Positions 16,441 through 24,188 of a stretch of DNA of 36,956 nt are shown piece by piece (positions within the stretch are counted from its first letter, which is position 1; every line of letters starts with the position of its first letter). A program made the translations under genes and the position numbers. The DNA is from Phenylobacterium sp. (GTDB lineage: Bacteria > Pseudomonadota > Alphaproteobacteria > Caulobacterales > Caulobacteraceae). Below the pieces are notes generated by a model. That model saw only the letters and a program-made list of their open reading frames with translations, had not been told where the DNA came from and made no database searches. Location of the stretch: the NCBI GenBank assembly GCA_018001015.1, contig JAGNIV010000028.1, positions 1-36,956 of the forward strand, written 5' to 3'.

Positions 16441-18116
16441 ATGGACACCGCCCTGGAGGCCCTGCCGGATGACGTCGAAGCGCTCAAGGCGGCGCTTCTG
16501 GCGACGCGGGCGCGGGCTGATCTGGCCGAGGCGGAGCTCGGCGTCGCCCAAGCCCAGGCTGCTGAGGCCAAGGCCAAGGTCTCCGACCACCAGGCGCTGA
16601 TCGCCCATCTGAAGCTTCAGATCGCCAAGCTCCGCCGGGAGCGCTTCGGTCCCTCCTCGGAGCGGACCAGCCGGATCCTGGATCAGCTGGAGTTGCAGCT
16701 CGAGGAGTTGGAGGCCTCGGCCAGCGAGGACGAGCTGGCCGCGGAGATCGCCGCCGCCAAGACCACCAAGGTCACAGCCTTCGAGCGCAAGCGCCCGTCC
16801 AGGAAGCCGTTCCCCGAGCACCTGCCGCGCGAGCGGGTCATCGTTCCTGGGCCCTGCGCCTGCGCCGCCTGCGGCGGGACGCGTCTGGCCAAGCTGGGCG
16901 AGGACGTCACCGAGACGCTGGAGGTGATCCCCCGGCAGTGGAAGGTAATCCAGCACGTCCGCGAGAAGTTCACCTGCCGGGACTGTGAGGCGATCAGTCA
17001 GGCCCCGGCGCCCTTCCATGTCATCGCTCGCGGCTGGGCCGGGCCCAGCCTGCTGGCCATGATCCTGTTCGAGAAGTTCGGGCAGCATCAGCCGCTAAAC
17101 CGCCAGGCCGAGCGCTACGCCAAGGAGGGCGTGCCGCTCAGCCTTTCCACCCTGGCCGACCAGGTCGGCGCCTGCGCCGCGGTGCTCATGCCGCTGTTCC
17201 GGCGGATCGAGGCCCATGTCCTGGCCGCCGAGCGATTGCACGGCGACGACACTACGGTTCCGGTCCTCGCCAAGGGCAAGACCGACACCGGCCGATTGTG
17301 GGTCTACGTCCGCGACGACAAACCCTTCGCCGGGCCCGCGCCGCCGGCAGCAGTGTTCTACTACTCGCGCGACCGCCGGGGCGAGCACCCGCAAACCCAC
17401 CTTGGCGCCTGGACCGGCGTCCTGCAGGCCGACGCCTATGGCGGCTATGGCGATCTCTACAAGCCCGGCCGGCCAGCAGGGCCGGTCCTGGAAGCCGGCT
17501 GTTGGGCGCACGCCCGACGCAAGTTCTTCGAGCTCGCCGATATCGAGGCCGCCGCCCACAAGAAGGCCAGGGGCGAGAAGCCGAAGGCCGTCTATCCCTT
17601 GGCCCTGGAAGCGGTTCTGCGCATCGACGCCATCTTCGCGATCGAGCGGGAGATCCTCGGCCTGTCTCCCGCCGAGCGGCAGACAGTCAGGCAGTCAGGC
17701 AGTCGCAGAGCAAGGCCCTCGTCGTGGAGTTTGAGACCTGGCTGCATGAGACCCGCGAGAAGCTCACCCGCGGCCACGACCTGGCCAAGGCCATCAACTA
17801 CATGCTCCGCCGCTGGCCCTCGTTCACGCGCTTCCTTGATGACGGCCAGGTCTGCCTCTCCAACAACGCTGCCGAGCGGGCCCTGCGCGGCATCGCGCTC
17901 GGCCGAAAGGCCTGGCTGTTCTGCGGATCCGATCGCGGCGGTCAGCGCGCCGCGGTCATGTACAGTCTCATCGTCACCGCCAAGATGAACGACATCGATC
18001 CCCAGGCCTGGCTCGCCGATGTCCTCGCCCGCTTCGCCGAGCATCCCGCACAGCAGATCGACGAGCTCCTGCCTTGGAATTGGCGGCCGCTAGGAGTTCC
18101 TGCTCAGGCCGCCTGA
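16441..18116 (+). pseudogene. tnpC: IS66 TnpC transposase, frameshifted by an 8-bp tandem duplication
   Basis: ATG 16441 opens an IS66 transposase. It has an N-terminal coiled-coil-rich leucine-zipper region, LRRERFGPSSER, a zinc-finger-like set (CACAACGG..CRDC), then the DDE domain with HGDDTTVPVL and LQADAYGGY. At 17688-17703 the octamer CAGGCAGT occurs twice in tandem. Removing one copy gives ERQTVRQSQSKALVVEFETWL and joins the frame carrying NNAAERALRGIALGRKAW, which holds the catalytic glutamate, through to the stop at 18116. As read, the protein loses this glutamate and ends at 17988 in an unrelated frame. It is therefore predicted inactive. Confidence 0.9.
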
Positions 18117-18162
18117 CGGAAGTCAGATCCCGCCATCGCCGCGGTGCTCACCGGACGGGTAC

Positions 18163-18170
18163 AATACACC
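18163..18170 (+). repeat. IS66 target-site duplication, right copy (AATACACC)
   Basis: Exact copy of 15573-15580, directly after the element's right end (..GGACGGGTAC). The receptor remnant resumes in frame after it. Confidence 0.9.
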
Positions 18171-18335
18171 CTCATCGCCTACGTCAAGAACGTGTTTGAT
18201 ACCGCAGGCTACGATGCGGCCGTCGAAGGTTCTCAACGCAACCCCCCGGCCACCGGGGCCGGCCAAAACCTAGAGCTAACGCCGCCGCGGCTCTTTGGCA
18301 TGGAGCTTCAATACCGCTTCTAGACGACCTCTGAG

Positions 18336-18369
18336 TAAGAAGGGCGGCGAGAAAACGTCGCTCTTCTTA
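18336..18369 (+). terminator. Imperfect hairpin after the TonB-receptor remnant
   Basis: TAAGAAGGGCGGCGA pairs with TCGCTCTTCTTA around GAAAACG, leaving a small bulge. It lies 12 bases after the remnant's stop, where the old receptor transcript would have ended. No U-run was seen. Confidence 0.45.
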
Positions 18370-18483
18370 AGAAAAGAGATAGCCAATTTCTGTGATGTTT
18401 GTTCATCGGAAGGTCAACGAGGATGAGCAAATGGCCATTCTGAGCCGCCGGGCGCCTGAGGGTTTTGCCGGCGACGACCCTCC

Positions 18484-18825
18484 TTAACCGCCGCCTCCTT
18501 CTCGATGCAGTCTTGTCCGAGCGGGCGCGGACACGCGTCGAGGCGCAGTCAATGTTTGGGTCAGTATCGGGTGCAGTTCGGTGTGTGCCGGCTGGACTAT
18601 GAAACGGCCGGTTATCAACAGGTCCGACGACCAGAAGCCAGCGAGTTTGGCGAGATTCGGGTCACAGCGGTCCCCGATCGCACCGTTCAAGATTGGACCG
18701 CGCTGAGTATCGGCTCTGACTTTGGCATAGAAGGCGCCCAGTACGTCCTGGCAGCCGCTAATGAGATTTTGTAGCATCACCTGGTGGAGATCGGCCATCA
18801 GCTTGGCCAGCGCGGCTATCTCCAC
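18484..18825 (-). pseudogene. Group III truncated haemoglobin-like remnant
   Basis: A 113-codon minus-strand frame contains LGAFYAKVRADTQRGPILNG followed by LAKLAGFWSSDLLITGRF and QPAHTEL. This matches the pattern FYxxVRxDxxxGPxFN...LxKLxxFWSSxLLxTGRY.xxP..AH of group III truncated globins, which bind haem and oxygen or NO. The C-terminal helix that should carry the proximal histidine is replaced by TLTAPRRVSAPARTRLHREGGGG. The N-terminus also lacks the usual start. It is probably a decayed or chimeric globin gene. The assignment is from motif memory and moderate. Confidence 0.5.
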
Positions 18826-19152
18826 ACGACGCGGGCGGGGGGGCGTGAGACGACCCTGACACTCCTCCAGGAATAAGTAGAAGGCCTACGCAAGTGTGGA
18901 CGTCGGAGGAGGTGGGTTCTAAACGCGGGCCCACGACACCGCCCGACGGATCAAGTAAAAATCGCTACATCGTGGAGACCGGCAAGGGCGCTCATGGCGG
19001 GTCCGCTCAACCGCCACGCGCTACCTGCGCCACTGGCCCCGCGAACGCGGCCGGGCGACTGCCAACCCCGTGACAGGGGAGCAATTTTGCACGCGTTTGG
19101 CAGGCGGAACGACGCACACGACGCAACCTAGCGACATAAATTCGTTGGCTCG
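18826..19152. other. Spacer without recognisable genes
   Basis: About 330 bases with no open frame showing known motifs on either strand and no clear repeat. It sits between the globin-like remnant and the thioesterase stop codon, and probably contains further debris too degraded to name. Confidence 0.4.
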
Positions 19153-19581
19153 CTATTCGCTCATGAGGTAAACGCCCCGACCGCTCGCCAGCAGCTCTCC
19201 GTCTGCGCTCCGAATCTCGGCCTGGGCCGTCGAAAGCCTGCGACCGACCTTGATCAGTTGCGCGGTGGCATGAAGCGGGCCTTCGGTAGCTGGCCGGTGA
19301 TAGTCAACGACGAGATTGGCTGTCGCGGAGACCCGGTGCTGGTTCACGAGCAGCACGTAGAAGCCGGTGAGATCTATGAGAGAGCCCAAAACGCCGCCGT
19401 GAGCCGATCCGATCCTTGGATTAGAGACAATCTCGGGACGCCAGGGCATCCGCAGCTGAAGCTCAGTGCGCGTAACCCTCACCGCCTCCAAACCGAGCCA
19501 GGTATGAAATGGGGCCACCGACAAGGCGGTATTGCACCACTCCAGAGAAGGGACTGCATCGCCTCCGTTTTGCTCAGTCAT
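19153..19581 (-). CDS. PaaI-type hotdog-fold thioesterase
   Basis: This 142-residue protein fits single-domain hotdog acyl-CoA thioesterases. The core reads NPRIGSAHGGVLGSLIDLTGFYVLL, with the HGG turn and the aspartate of the central helix, followed by ATANLVVDYHRPA and a mixed sheet ending ASGRGVYLMSE. Such enzymes hydrolyse acyl- or aryl-CoA esters and often clear dead-end CoA esters in aromatic or fatty-acid pathways. The start ATG 19581 overlaps the end of the alpha/beta hydrolase gene by eight bases, so the two are co-translated. It is the last gene of this minus-strand set. Confidence 0.88.
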   Translation of the reverse strand: MTEQNGGDAVPSLEWCNTALSVAPFHTWLGLEAVRVTRTELQLRMPWRPEIVSNPRIGSAHGGVLGSLIDLTGFYVLLVNQHRVSATANLVVDYHRPATEGPLHATAQLIKVGRRLSTAQAEIRSADGELLASGRGVYLMSE

Positions 19582-20434
19582 GGCCCGCCTCCTGAGCCAG
19601 GTTGGCCAAGAACCCGGTCACAGCCGCCAGAAACGCATCATTGTTGTCCCCCGCCACCATGTGACCTGCGCCTGCGAGGTCGGAAAAGCGGCCGTAACGC
19701 ATCCGCGCTACAAACGCGCGGGCTTCGTCTTCCGCGACCAGCTCGCTGATCCGGCCCCGGACGAGGTGGACTGGGATGGCGATGGATTCGCACCGCGCGT
19801 CGAAGTCGGACATCAGCTGCGAGGGAGCTCTTCCACCGGTAACGAACCTCGGATCCCAATGCCAGCGATAGCGACCATCTGCGCCCAAACGCAGGTTCTT
19901 CGCCAGACCCGAAAGATCTTGCCGCTTCGGCCGGTGCGGCAGGTAGCTGGCGATGCACTCCGAAGCTTCATCGAGGCTTGCGAACCCCTGCTCGAGGTTC
20001 GCACCCATGAAGCCCATGATCTTGGACACCCCGGCGGGGTCCATTTTTGGAATTATGTCGACCAAGGTGAGGGAGTTGAACGTGCCTGGCGCGATGACAG
20101 CTTCAGCGCAAAGCCCCGCCAAACCGCCAAGCGAGGCTCCGATCAGCGAGGGACGATCCCCTAGTTCATGAGCAACATCGATCAGATCGCGTGCGAAACG
20201 CTCGATCCGGTAGTCGCCGTCGGCCGACCAGCCACTGTCGCCGTGACCTCGTAGATCGACCGCGACGGCTCGCCAGCCCGTTTGCGCCAGAGATCTGGCC
20301 GTTGCACGCCAGGAGTGGCGGGTCTGACCCCCTCCATGGGCGAGGATCACCGAGCCCATTTCCGGACGGCCAACCATTTCGGCGAGTAGTTCAACGCCGT
20401 CGTCGGCCACGAACCGCCTGATCTCGGTTGACAT
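19574..20434 (-). CDS. Alpha/beta hydrolase
   Basis: The 286-residue protein has the classical fold landmarks: HGGGQTRHSW (oxyanion region), DLRGHGDSGWS, nucleophile elbow GASLGG with Ser about 101, and AGHMVAGDNND with the catalytic His about 258. The acid position lies in VRGRISELV, where relatives often have Asp, so a Glu may serve instead. It most likely hydrolyses esters, lactones or similar bonds. Next to the Baeyer-Villiger monooxygenase this fits opening of the ester or lactone that enzyme would make (inference). It is separated from the upstream NMO gene by a hairpin at 20571-20595 and may have its own promoter in the 171-base gap. Confidence 0.88.
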   Translation of the reverse strand: MSTEIRRFVADDGVELLAEMVGRPEMGSVILAHGGGQTRHSWRATARSLAQTGWRAVAVDLRGHGDSGWSADGDYRIERFARDLIDVAHELGDRPSLIGASLGGLAGLCAEAVIAPGTFNSLTLVDIIPKMDPAGVSKIMGFMGANLEQGFASLDEASECIASYLPHRPKRQDLSGLAKNLRLGADGRYRWHWDPRFVTGGRAPSQLMSDFDARCESIAIPVHLVRGRISELVAEDEARAFVARMRYGRFSDLAGAGHMVAGDNNDAFLAAVTGFLANLAQEAGHD

Positions 20435-20570
20435 CTGTTCTATCCCCCTTGCTCGCCAAACCCAGAGCGCATGGCTTTCACCTCCGCTTTGGATCTTGGA
20501 TCAGCACCGTGTCTTGGGTGCGACAGCAAACGGCCCCCAATGACCCGATTGCATGTGCATTCAGCAAACA

Positions 20571-20595
20571 AAACCGAGGACGTGATCATCGGTTT
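20571..20595 (-). terminator. Intrinsic terminator after NMO copy 3
   Basis: On the minus strand, eleven bases after the NMO stop, AAACCGA pairs with TCGGTTT around an 11-base loop and is followed by TGTTTGC. The T-rich 3' side supports an intrinsic terminator. It would separate BVMO-NMO transcription from the hydrolase-thioesterase pair. Confidence 0.6.
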
Positions 20596-20605
20596 GCTGC
20601 CGGCT

Positions 20606-21736
20606 TCATGTAAACTTCTTAGCGCCTGCGAGCGCCTGCTCGGCGCCGCTCACGAGATCGTTCAGCACTTCCCGTGCCGGCCGGATCGCCTTGATCAGGC
20701 CCAACCCCTGACCAGCGAAGCCCGGCGCGATGTCCTTTCGCTGGTCGTGGCTCGCCGCGGCCAGCACCGGGCCTGCGATCATCGACTGGAACGGCATCGG
20801 GAGCGGCTGCTTATCCGCGTCCAACCAGGCTTGGGCCCACTTGTTGCGCACCAGGCGCGCAGGCTTGCCCGTAACAGATCTCGAGACCACCGTGTCGGCG
20901 TCCCCAGACTCCACCAGAATTTCCTTCTGAAACTGTTGGATGCCGGCCTCGTCGGTGGCCAGGAACGCGGTCCCGACCCAAGCGCCGTCAGCCCCCAGCA
21001 TCATGGCGGCGGCAACGCCCCGTCCATCGGCGATACCGCCCGCGCCCAGGACCGGAACACGCCCGCCCATGGCGTCCACCACCTGAGGGATCAGCGCCAT
21101 TGTTCCGATCGGCGAGTTGTGGCCGCCGCCGTCATGTCCCTGCGCAACGACCACGTCCACACCCGCGGCCGCAACCTGAAGGGCATGCTTGACCGAACCG
21201 ATGACCGCCATGACCTTGGTCCCGTTCTCACGCATCCGCTCCATCCAAGGCCCCGGATTGCCGAGCCCTGCAGCGTAGACCGGCACCTTCTCCTCCACGA
21301 CCACCTCCATCTGCTCCTCGAAGAACTCCTTTGAGAAGAACATCGGGCCGCTTTGATCGTTTGCGTTAGGTTCGCGGCGGGGCCGGGCGATTTTCGTCAG
21401 ACCCTCCTGGCGCATGAACTCGTCAGCGAAGGCCTGGTAGTCGCTGACCAGCTCCAAAGCTGAGGGCTTACCAGCCCCTGCGGCGTCGGTGGGATCGCGC
21501 CTGACCGAGGCTGGCAGAAGCGTATCAACTCCGAATGGCTTGTCTGTGAGAGATCTCACTTCGCGGATCCACTCGCGCAGCTCCTCGGGCGAGCAGGCTG
21601 CTGCTCCAAGGACGCCCAGCCCTCCTGCGTTGGAAACGGCCGCCGCCAGCCGCGGAACGCTAGCGCCACCCATCCCCGCCAGAACGATCGGGTACTGAAT
21701 GCTCAAGATGTCGCAGATGCGGCTGTGCAGGGGCAT
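20606..21736 (-). CDS. Nitronate monooxygenase family protein (NMO copy 3)
   Basis: This 376-residue FMN protein starts MPLHSRICDILSIQYPIVLAGMGGAS, so ATG 21736 is chosen and the open extension to 22093 is ignored. Motifs are SNAGGLGVLGAA, VVVAQGHDGGGHNSPIG (with the conserved His), VLGAGGIADGRG and GADGAWVGTAF. A 30-residue insertion around EFMRQEGLTKIARPRREPNAND separates it from copy 1. The subgroup is common in catabolic clusters of alphaproteobacteria and actinobacteria, where substrates are mostly unknown. It lies 76 bases after the BVMO gene on the same strand and is followed by a terminator hairpin, so it is probably co-transcribed with the BVMO. Confidence 0.9.
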   Translation of the reverse strand: MPLHSRICDILSIQYPIVLAGMGGASVPRLAAAVSNAGGLGVLGAAACSPEELREWIREVRSLTDKPFGVDTLLPASVRRDPTDAAGAGKPSALELVSDYQAFADEFMRQEGLTKIARPRREPNANDQSGPMFFSKEFFEEQMEVVVEEKVPVYAAGLGNPGPWMERMRENGTKVMAVIGSVKHALQVAAAGVDVVVAQGHDGGGHNSPIGTMALIPQVVDAMGGRVPVLGAGGIADGRGVAAAMMLGADGAWVGTAFLATDEAGIQQFQKEILVESGDADTVVSRSVTGKPARLVRNKWAQAWLDADKQPLPMPFQSMIAGPVLAAASHDQRKDIAPGFAGQGLGLIKAIRPAREVLNDLVSGAEQALAGAKKFT

Positions 21737-21812
21737 TACGGGGTTCCTGTCTGCAGTGGTGGACCTTGTTGCGGCCGACCGACGTCGATGACGCTGGCGA
21801 GGGCGAACCCTG

Positions 21813-23450
21813 TCATGCGGGTGCCATCCGTTGTGTGGCGCTGCCCGCCGACTTGGAGAGGCGGAAGCCGCGGTAGCTCTCGGCGGCGACCTGGTTGCAG
21901 ATCGAGCGGTAATGGCCGCCGACATAGGGCATGAACAGGCGCGGCTTCCCGGGAATGTTGGCCCCGATGTACCAACTGTTGGCCCTCGGGAAGAGGGTCT
22001 TGTCGGCGGCCTCGTTGACCTTCTCGACCCAGTCCTCCTGGGCCTGCGGGTCGGCCTCGATGACCTCCACGCCATTGTCTTGCAGCCAGCCAAGGCAGTC
22101 GCTGATCCAGTCCACGTGCTGCTCGCAAGAGCTGATCATGTTCGAGAGCACCGAGGGGCTGCCCGGGCCGGTTATCGTGAAGAAGTTTGGGAAGCCCGCG
22201 ATCTGCAGACCCAGGTATGTCCTCGGCCCTTCACGCCAGGCCTCGGCCAGGGTGAAGCCACCCCGCCCGAGTATGTCCAGGTTCAGTAGCGCGCCGGTCA
22301 TGGCGTCGAAGCCCGTGCCGAAGACAATGGCCTCAACCGGATACTCCTGGTCGCGCGTCCGCACGCCGGCCGGCGTGATCGCCTCGATGGGCTCCTTGCG
22401 CAGGTTCACGAGGGTGACGTTGTCGCGGTTGAAGGTGTCGTAGTAGCCGGTGTCGACGCAAATCCGCTTGGCGCCGATGGGATGGTCGTCCGGCAGCAGG
22501 GCCTCAGCCACTTCCGGATCCTTGACGATCTCGCGTATCTTCTCGCGCACGAAGTCGGCGGCCGCGTCGTTGGCGACGGGATTGGTCAACAGGTCCGCCA
22601 GGGCGCCGAGATAGCCCGCTCCTCCGATGTTCCACAGCTCCTCGAACCTGGCGCGCTGTTGCTCGGCGGTGAGGCTGCGGAAGGGGCTGCCGCCCGCGAT
22701 CCCAGCCGTGCCCTCCAGCACCATCTGCCGGTAGGCGGGGTACTGCTCCCAGAAGGCGGCGTAGTCCTCGTCCCGTAGCGGCGCATTGCGTGCCGGGACG
22801 CTGAAGTTCGGCGTGCGCTGGAAGATGAAGACGTGGCCGGCCGTCTTCGCGATTTCTGTGATCGACTGGATCGCCGACGACCCCGTGCCGATCACACCAA
22901 CGCGCCTGCCTTCGAAACTCACCGGTTCGTGGGGCCACCGGCCGGTGTGGAAGGTTTCCCCCTCGAAGCTGTCCTGACCCGGCAGGTCTGGAGCTCGAGG
23001 CACTGACAGGCATCCCGTGGCCATGATGCAGAAGCGGGCGTTGACGCGGTCGCCCCGGTCCGTCGTCACCGTCCAACGGCGGGCGACCTCGTCCCAGACA
23101 GCCGACGACACCTTGCTCTCGAAGGCGAAGGCGCGCTTGAGGTCGTACTTCTCGGCGACGAACTCTGCATAGGCGAGGATTTCCGGCTGGGCGGCGTACT
23201 TCTCGCTCCAGCGCCACGCCTGCTGCACCTCCGGCGACCATGTGTAGGAGTAGAAGAGGCTCGGGATGTCGCAGCGCGCGCCGGGATAGCGGTTCCAGTA
23301 CCAGGTGCCGCCGACACCGCCCGCCGCATCGAAGCCCTGAATGCTCATCCCGAGCTTGCGCAGGCGGTGGACCATGTAGAGCCCGCCAAAGCCGGCTCCG
23401 ACCACGACTGCGTCCACCTCCGCCACAATGGGCGCCCTATCCTGGCTCAC
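21813..23450 (-). CDS. Baeyer-Villiger flavin monooxygenase
   Basis: The 545-residue protein carries the Baeyer-Villiger fingerprint FxGxxxHTxxWP as FEGETFHTGRWP (about residues 162-173). That motif lies between an FAD-binding GAGFGG (18-23) and an NADPH-binding GTGSSA (188-193). GGVGGTWYWNRYPGARCDIPS is the typical cyclohexanone/steroid monooxygenase segment. These enzymes use NADPH and O2 to turn ketones into esters or lactones. The start is GTG 23450, whose last bases overlap the tetR stop (GTGA). This coupling puts the enzyme under the TetR promoter. The flanking hydrolase, NMO and acyl-CoA dehydrogenases suggest degradation of a cyclic or branched ketone; the exact substrate is unknown. 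Confidence 0.94.
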   Translation of the reverse strand: MSQDRAPIVAEVDAVVVGAGFGGLYMVHRLRKLGMSIQGFDAAGGVGGTWYWNRYPGARCDIPSLFYSYTWSPEVQQAWRWSEKYAAQPEILAYAEFVAEKYDLKRAFAFESKVSSAVWDEVARRWTVTTDRGDRVNARFCIMATGCLSVPRAPDLPGQDSFEGETFHTGRWPHEPVSFEGRRVGVIGTGSSAIQSITEIAKTAGHVFIFQRTPNFSVPARNAPLRDEDYAAFWEQYPAYRQMVLEGTAGIAGGSPFRSLTAEQQRARFEELWNIGGAGYLGALADLLTNPVANDAAADFVREKIREIVKDPEVAEALLPDDHPIGAKRICVDTGYYDTFNRDNVTLVNLRKEPIEAITPAGVRTRDQEYPVEAIVFGTGFDAMTGALLNLDILGRGGFTLAEAWREGPRTYLGLQIAGFPNFFTITGPGSPSVLSNMISSCEQHVDWISDCLGWLQDNGVEVIEADPQAQEDWVEKVNEAADKTLFPRANSWYIGANIPGKPRLFMPYVGGHYRSICNQVAAESYRGFRLSKSAGSATQRMAPA

Positions 23451-24100
23451 GCGCTCAGTCCCCCGCTCTTCTTGTCGTTCTCGGTCTTCTCTGTGGCCCG
23501 GACGCCGCGAAGAACCGCCTCCACAAGTTCGGAGATAAAATCCTGCATCTTCGCCTCCATCGCCCCGCGCAGCCGTTCAGGTGTGGTTCGAACGTGGTTG
23601 GTCACCGCGCCAACGACCAGGTCCATCATCAGCCCGGGATTGACAGCTGGCGTGATCTCACCACGGGCAATGGCCCGCCGCACGATGGCGCGGCCGTGTC
23701 GTATCGTGGCTTCCGAATAGGGACGTAAGAAGTCCAGCATCTCAGGATGTTGCGCGGCGTCCAGGCTCATGCGCGGGTGAGCCTCGCTGTAGGGGCCCAT
23801 GAGCGTGCGGGCGATCATCCAGGCGAGCTCCTCCAGGTCCCCGCGAATGCACCCGGTATCGATGGTGGCCACAGTTAGCCACCTTGCCTGGAACGTATGC
23901 CTCAGGAGATCGCCCCGGTTTGGCCAACGACTGTAGAGCGACGCCTTTCCGACCCTTGCCCGGCGCGCCACTGTATCGAAGTTGAACCCGGACCAGCCGG
24001 CCTCGGCATAAAGAGCCATGGCCGCATCGAACACGCGCGCTTCAAGCGACGGGTCGCGCGGTCGACCTCTTGCGGCGGTCAGGGTGGCGACCTCAGTCAT
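23447..24100 (-). CDS. TetR-family transcriptional regulator
   Basis: The 217-residue protein starts MTEVATLTAARGRPRDPSLE and has the TetR helix-turn-helix FDTVARRARVGKASLYSRWPNRGDLL near residues 37-60, then a helical ligand domain. ATG 24100 is preferred to a TTG six bases upstream. It is the first gene of the minus-strand operon with the BVMO and is divergent from the acyl-CoA dehydrogenase pair. The 88-base intergenic region contains an inverted repeat, GACGA-TTG-TCGTC. It could therefore control both directions and respond to a pathway intermediate, which is inference. Confidence 0.9.
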   Translation of the reverse strand: MTEVATLTAARGRPRDPSLEARVFDAAMALYAEAGWSGFNFDTVARRARVGKASLYSRWPNRGDLLRHTFQARWLTVATIDTGCIRGDLEELAWMIARTLMGPYSEAHPRMSLDAAQHPEMLDFLRPYSEATIRHGRAIVRRAIARGEITPAVNPGLMMDLVVGAVTNHVRTTPERLRGAMEAKMQDFISELVEAVLRGVRATEKTENDKKSGGLSA

Positions 24101-24144
24101 TTCCAAGCTTTAGCCTTGCGCCGGGACGAAGGGTAGGTCTTTCT

Positions 24145-24157
24145 GACGATTGTCGTC
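24145..24157. promoter_or_regulatory. Candidate TetR operator GACGA-N3-TCGTC
   Basis: A perfect 5-bp inverted repeat lies in the divergent tetR/acyl-CoA dehydrogenase region, 45 bases from the tetR start and 31 bases from the dehydrogenase start. Position is the main support; the repeat is short. Confidence 0.4.
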
Positions 24158-24188
24158 CGATATTCGCTGGGCGCAGCTCGGAGGAGCC

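Larger units (their letters stand above)
15581..18162 (+). mobile_element. IS66-family insertion sequence, 2582 bp
   Basis: The left end GTATCCCTCCGGTGAGGGCC and the reverse complement of the right end, GTACCCGTCCGGTGAGCACC, form imperfect terminal inverted repeats starting with GTA. The element carries the typical tnpA-tnpB-tnpC order and is bounded by an 8-bp direct repeat. Length and layout match IS66. The clean duplication suggests a fairly recent insertion. However, tnpC is frameshifted by an 8-bp tandem duplication, so this copy probably cannot move by itself. Confidence 0.93.
15353..18323 (+). pseudogene. TonB-dependent receptor C-terminal remnant split by IS66
   Basis: The first part (15353-15580) reads EVSVEGNRLPQAPEHKVALN, then LTLGATYLYRSEAYANVF, and on to QVDLRAFWQPTGGKYT. 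The second part (18171-18323) continues LIAYVKNVFDTAGYDAAVEG and ends GMELQYRF. Removing the IS66 element and one copy of its 8-bp target duplication restores one open frame across the join. It is the last part of a receptor barrel paralogous to the receptor at 12385-14928 (compare NRLPLTPENKF and YVKNAFDELAY). The signal peptide, plug and most of the barrel are absent, so the gene was already truncated on its left before or apart from the insertion. Confidence 0.82.

Noticed and set aside
17688-17703. CAGGCAGT repeat considered as a CRISPR or VNTR array
   Set aside because: Only two copies with no spacers; it is a simple tandem duplication inside tnpC.
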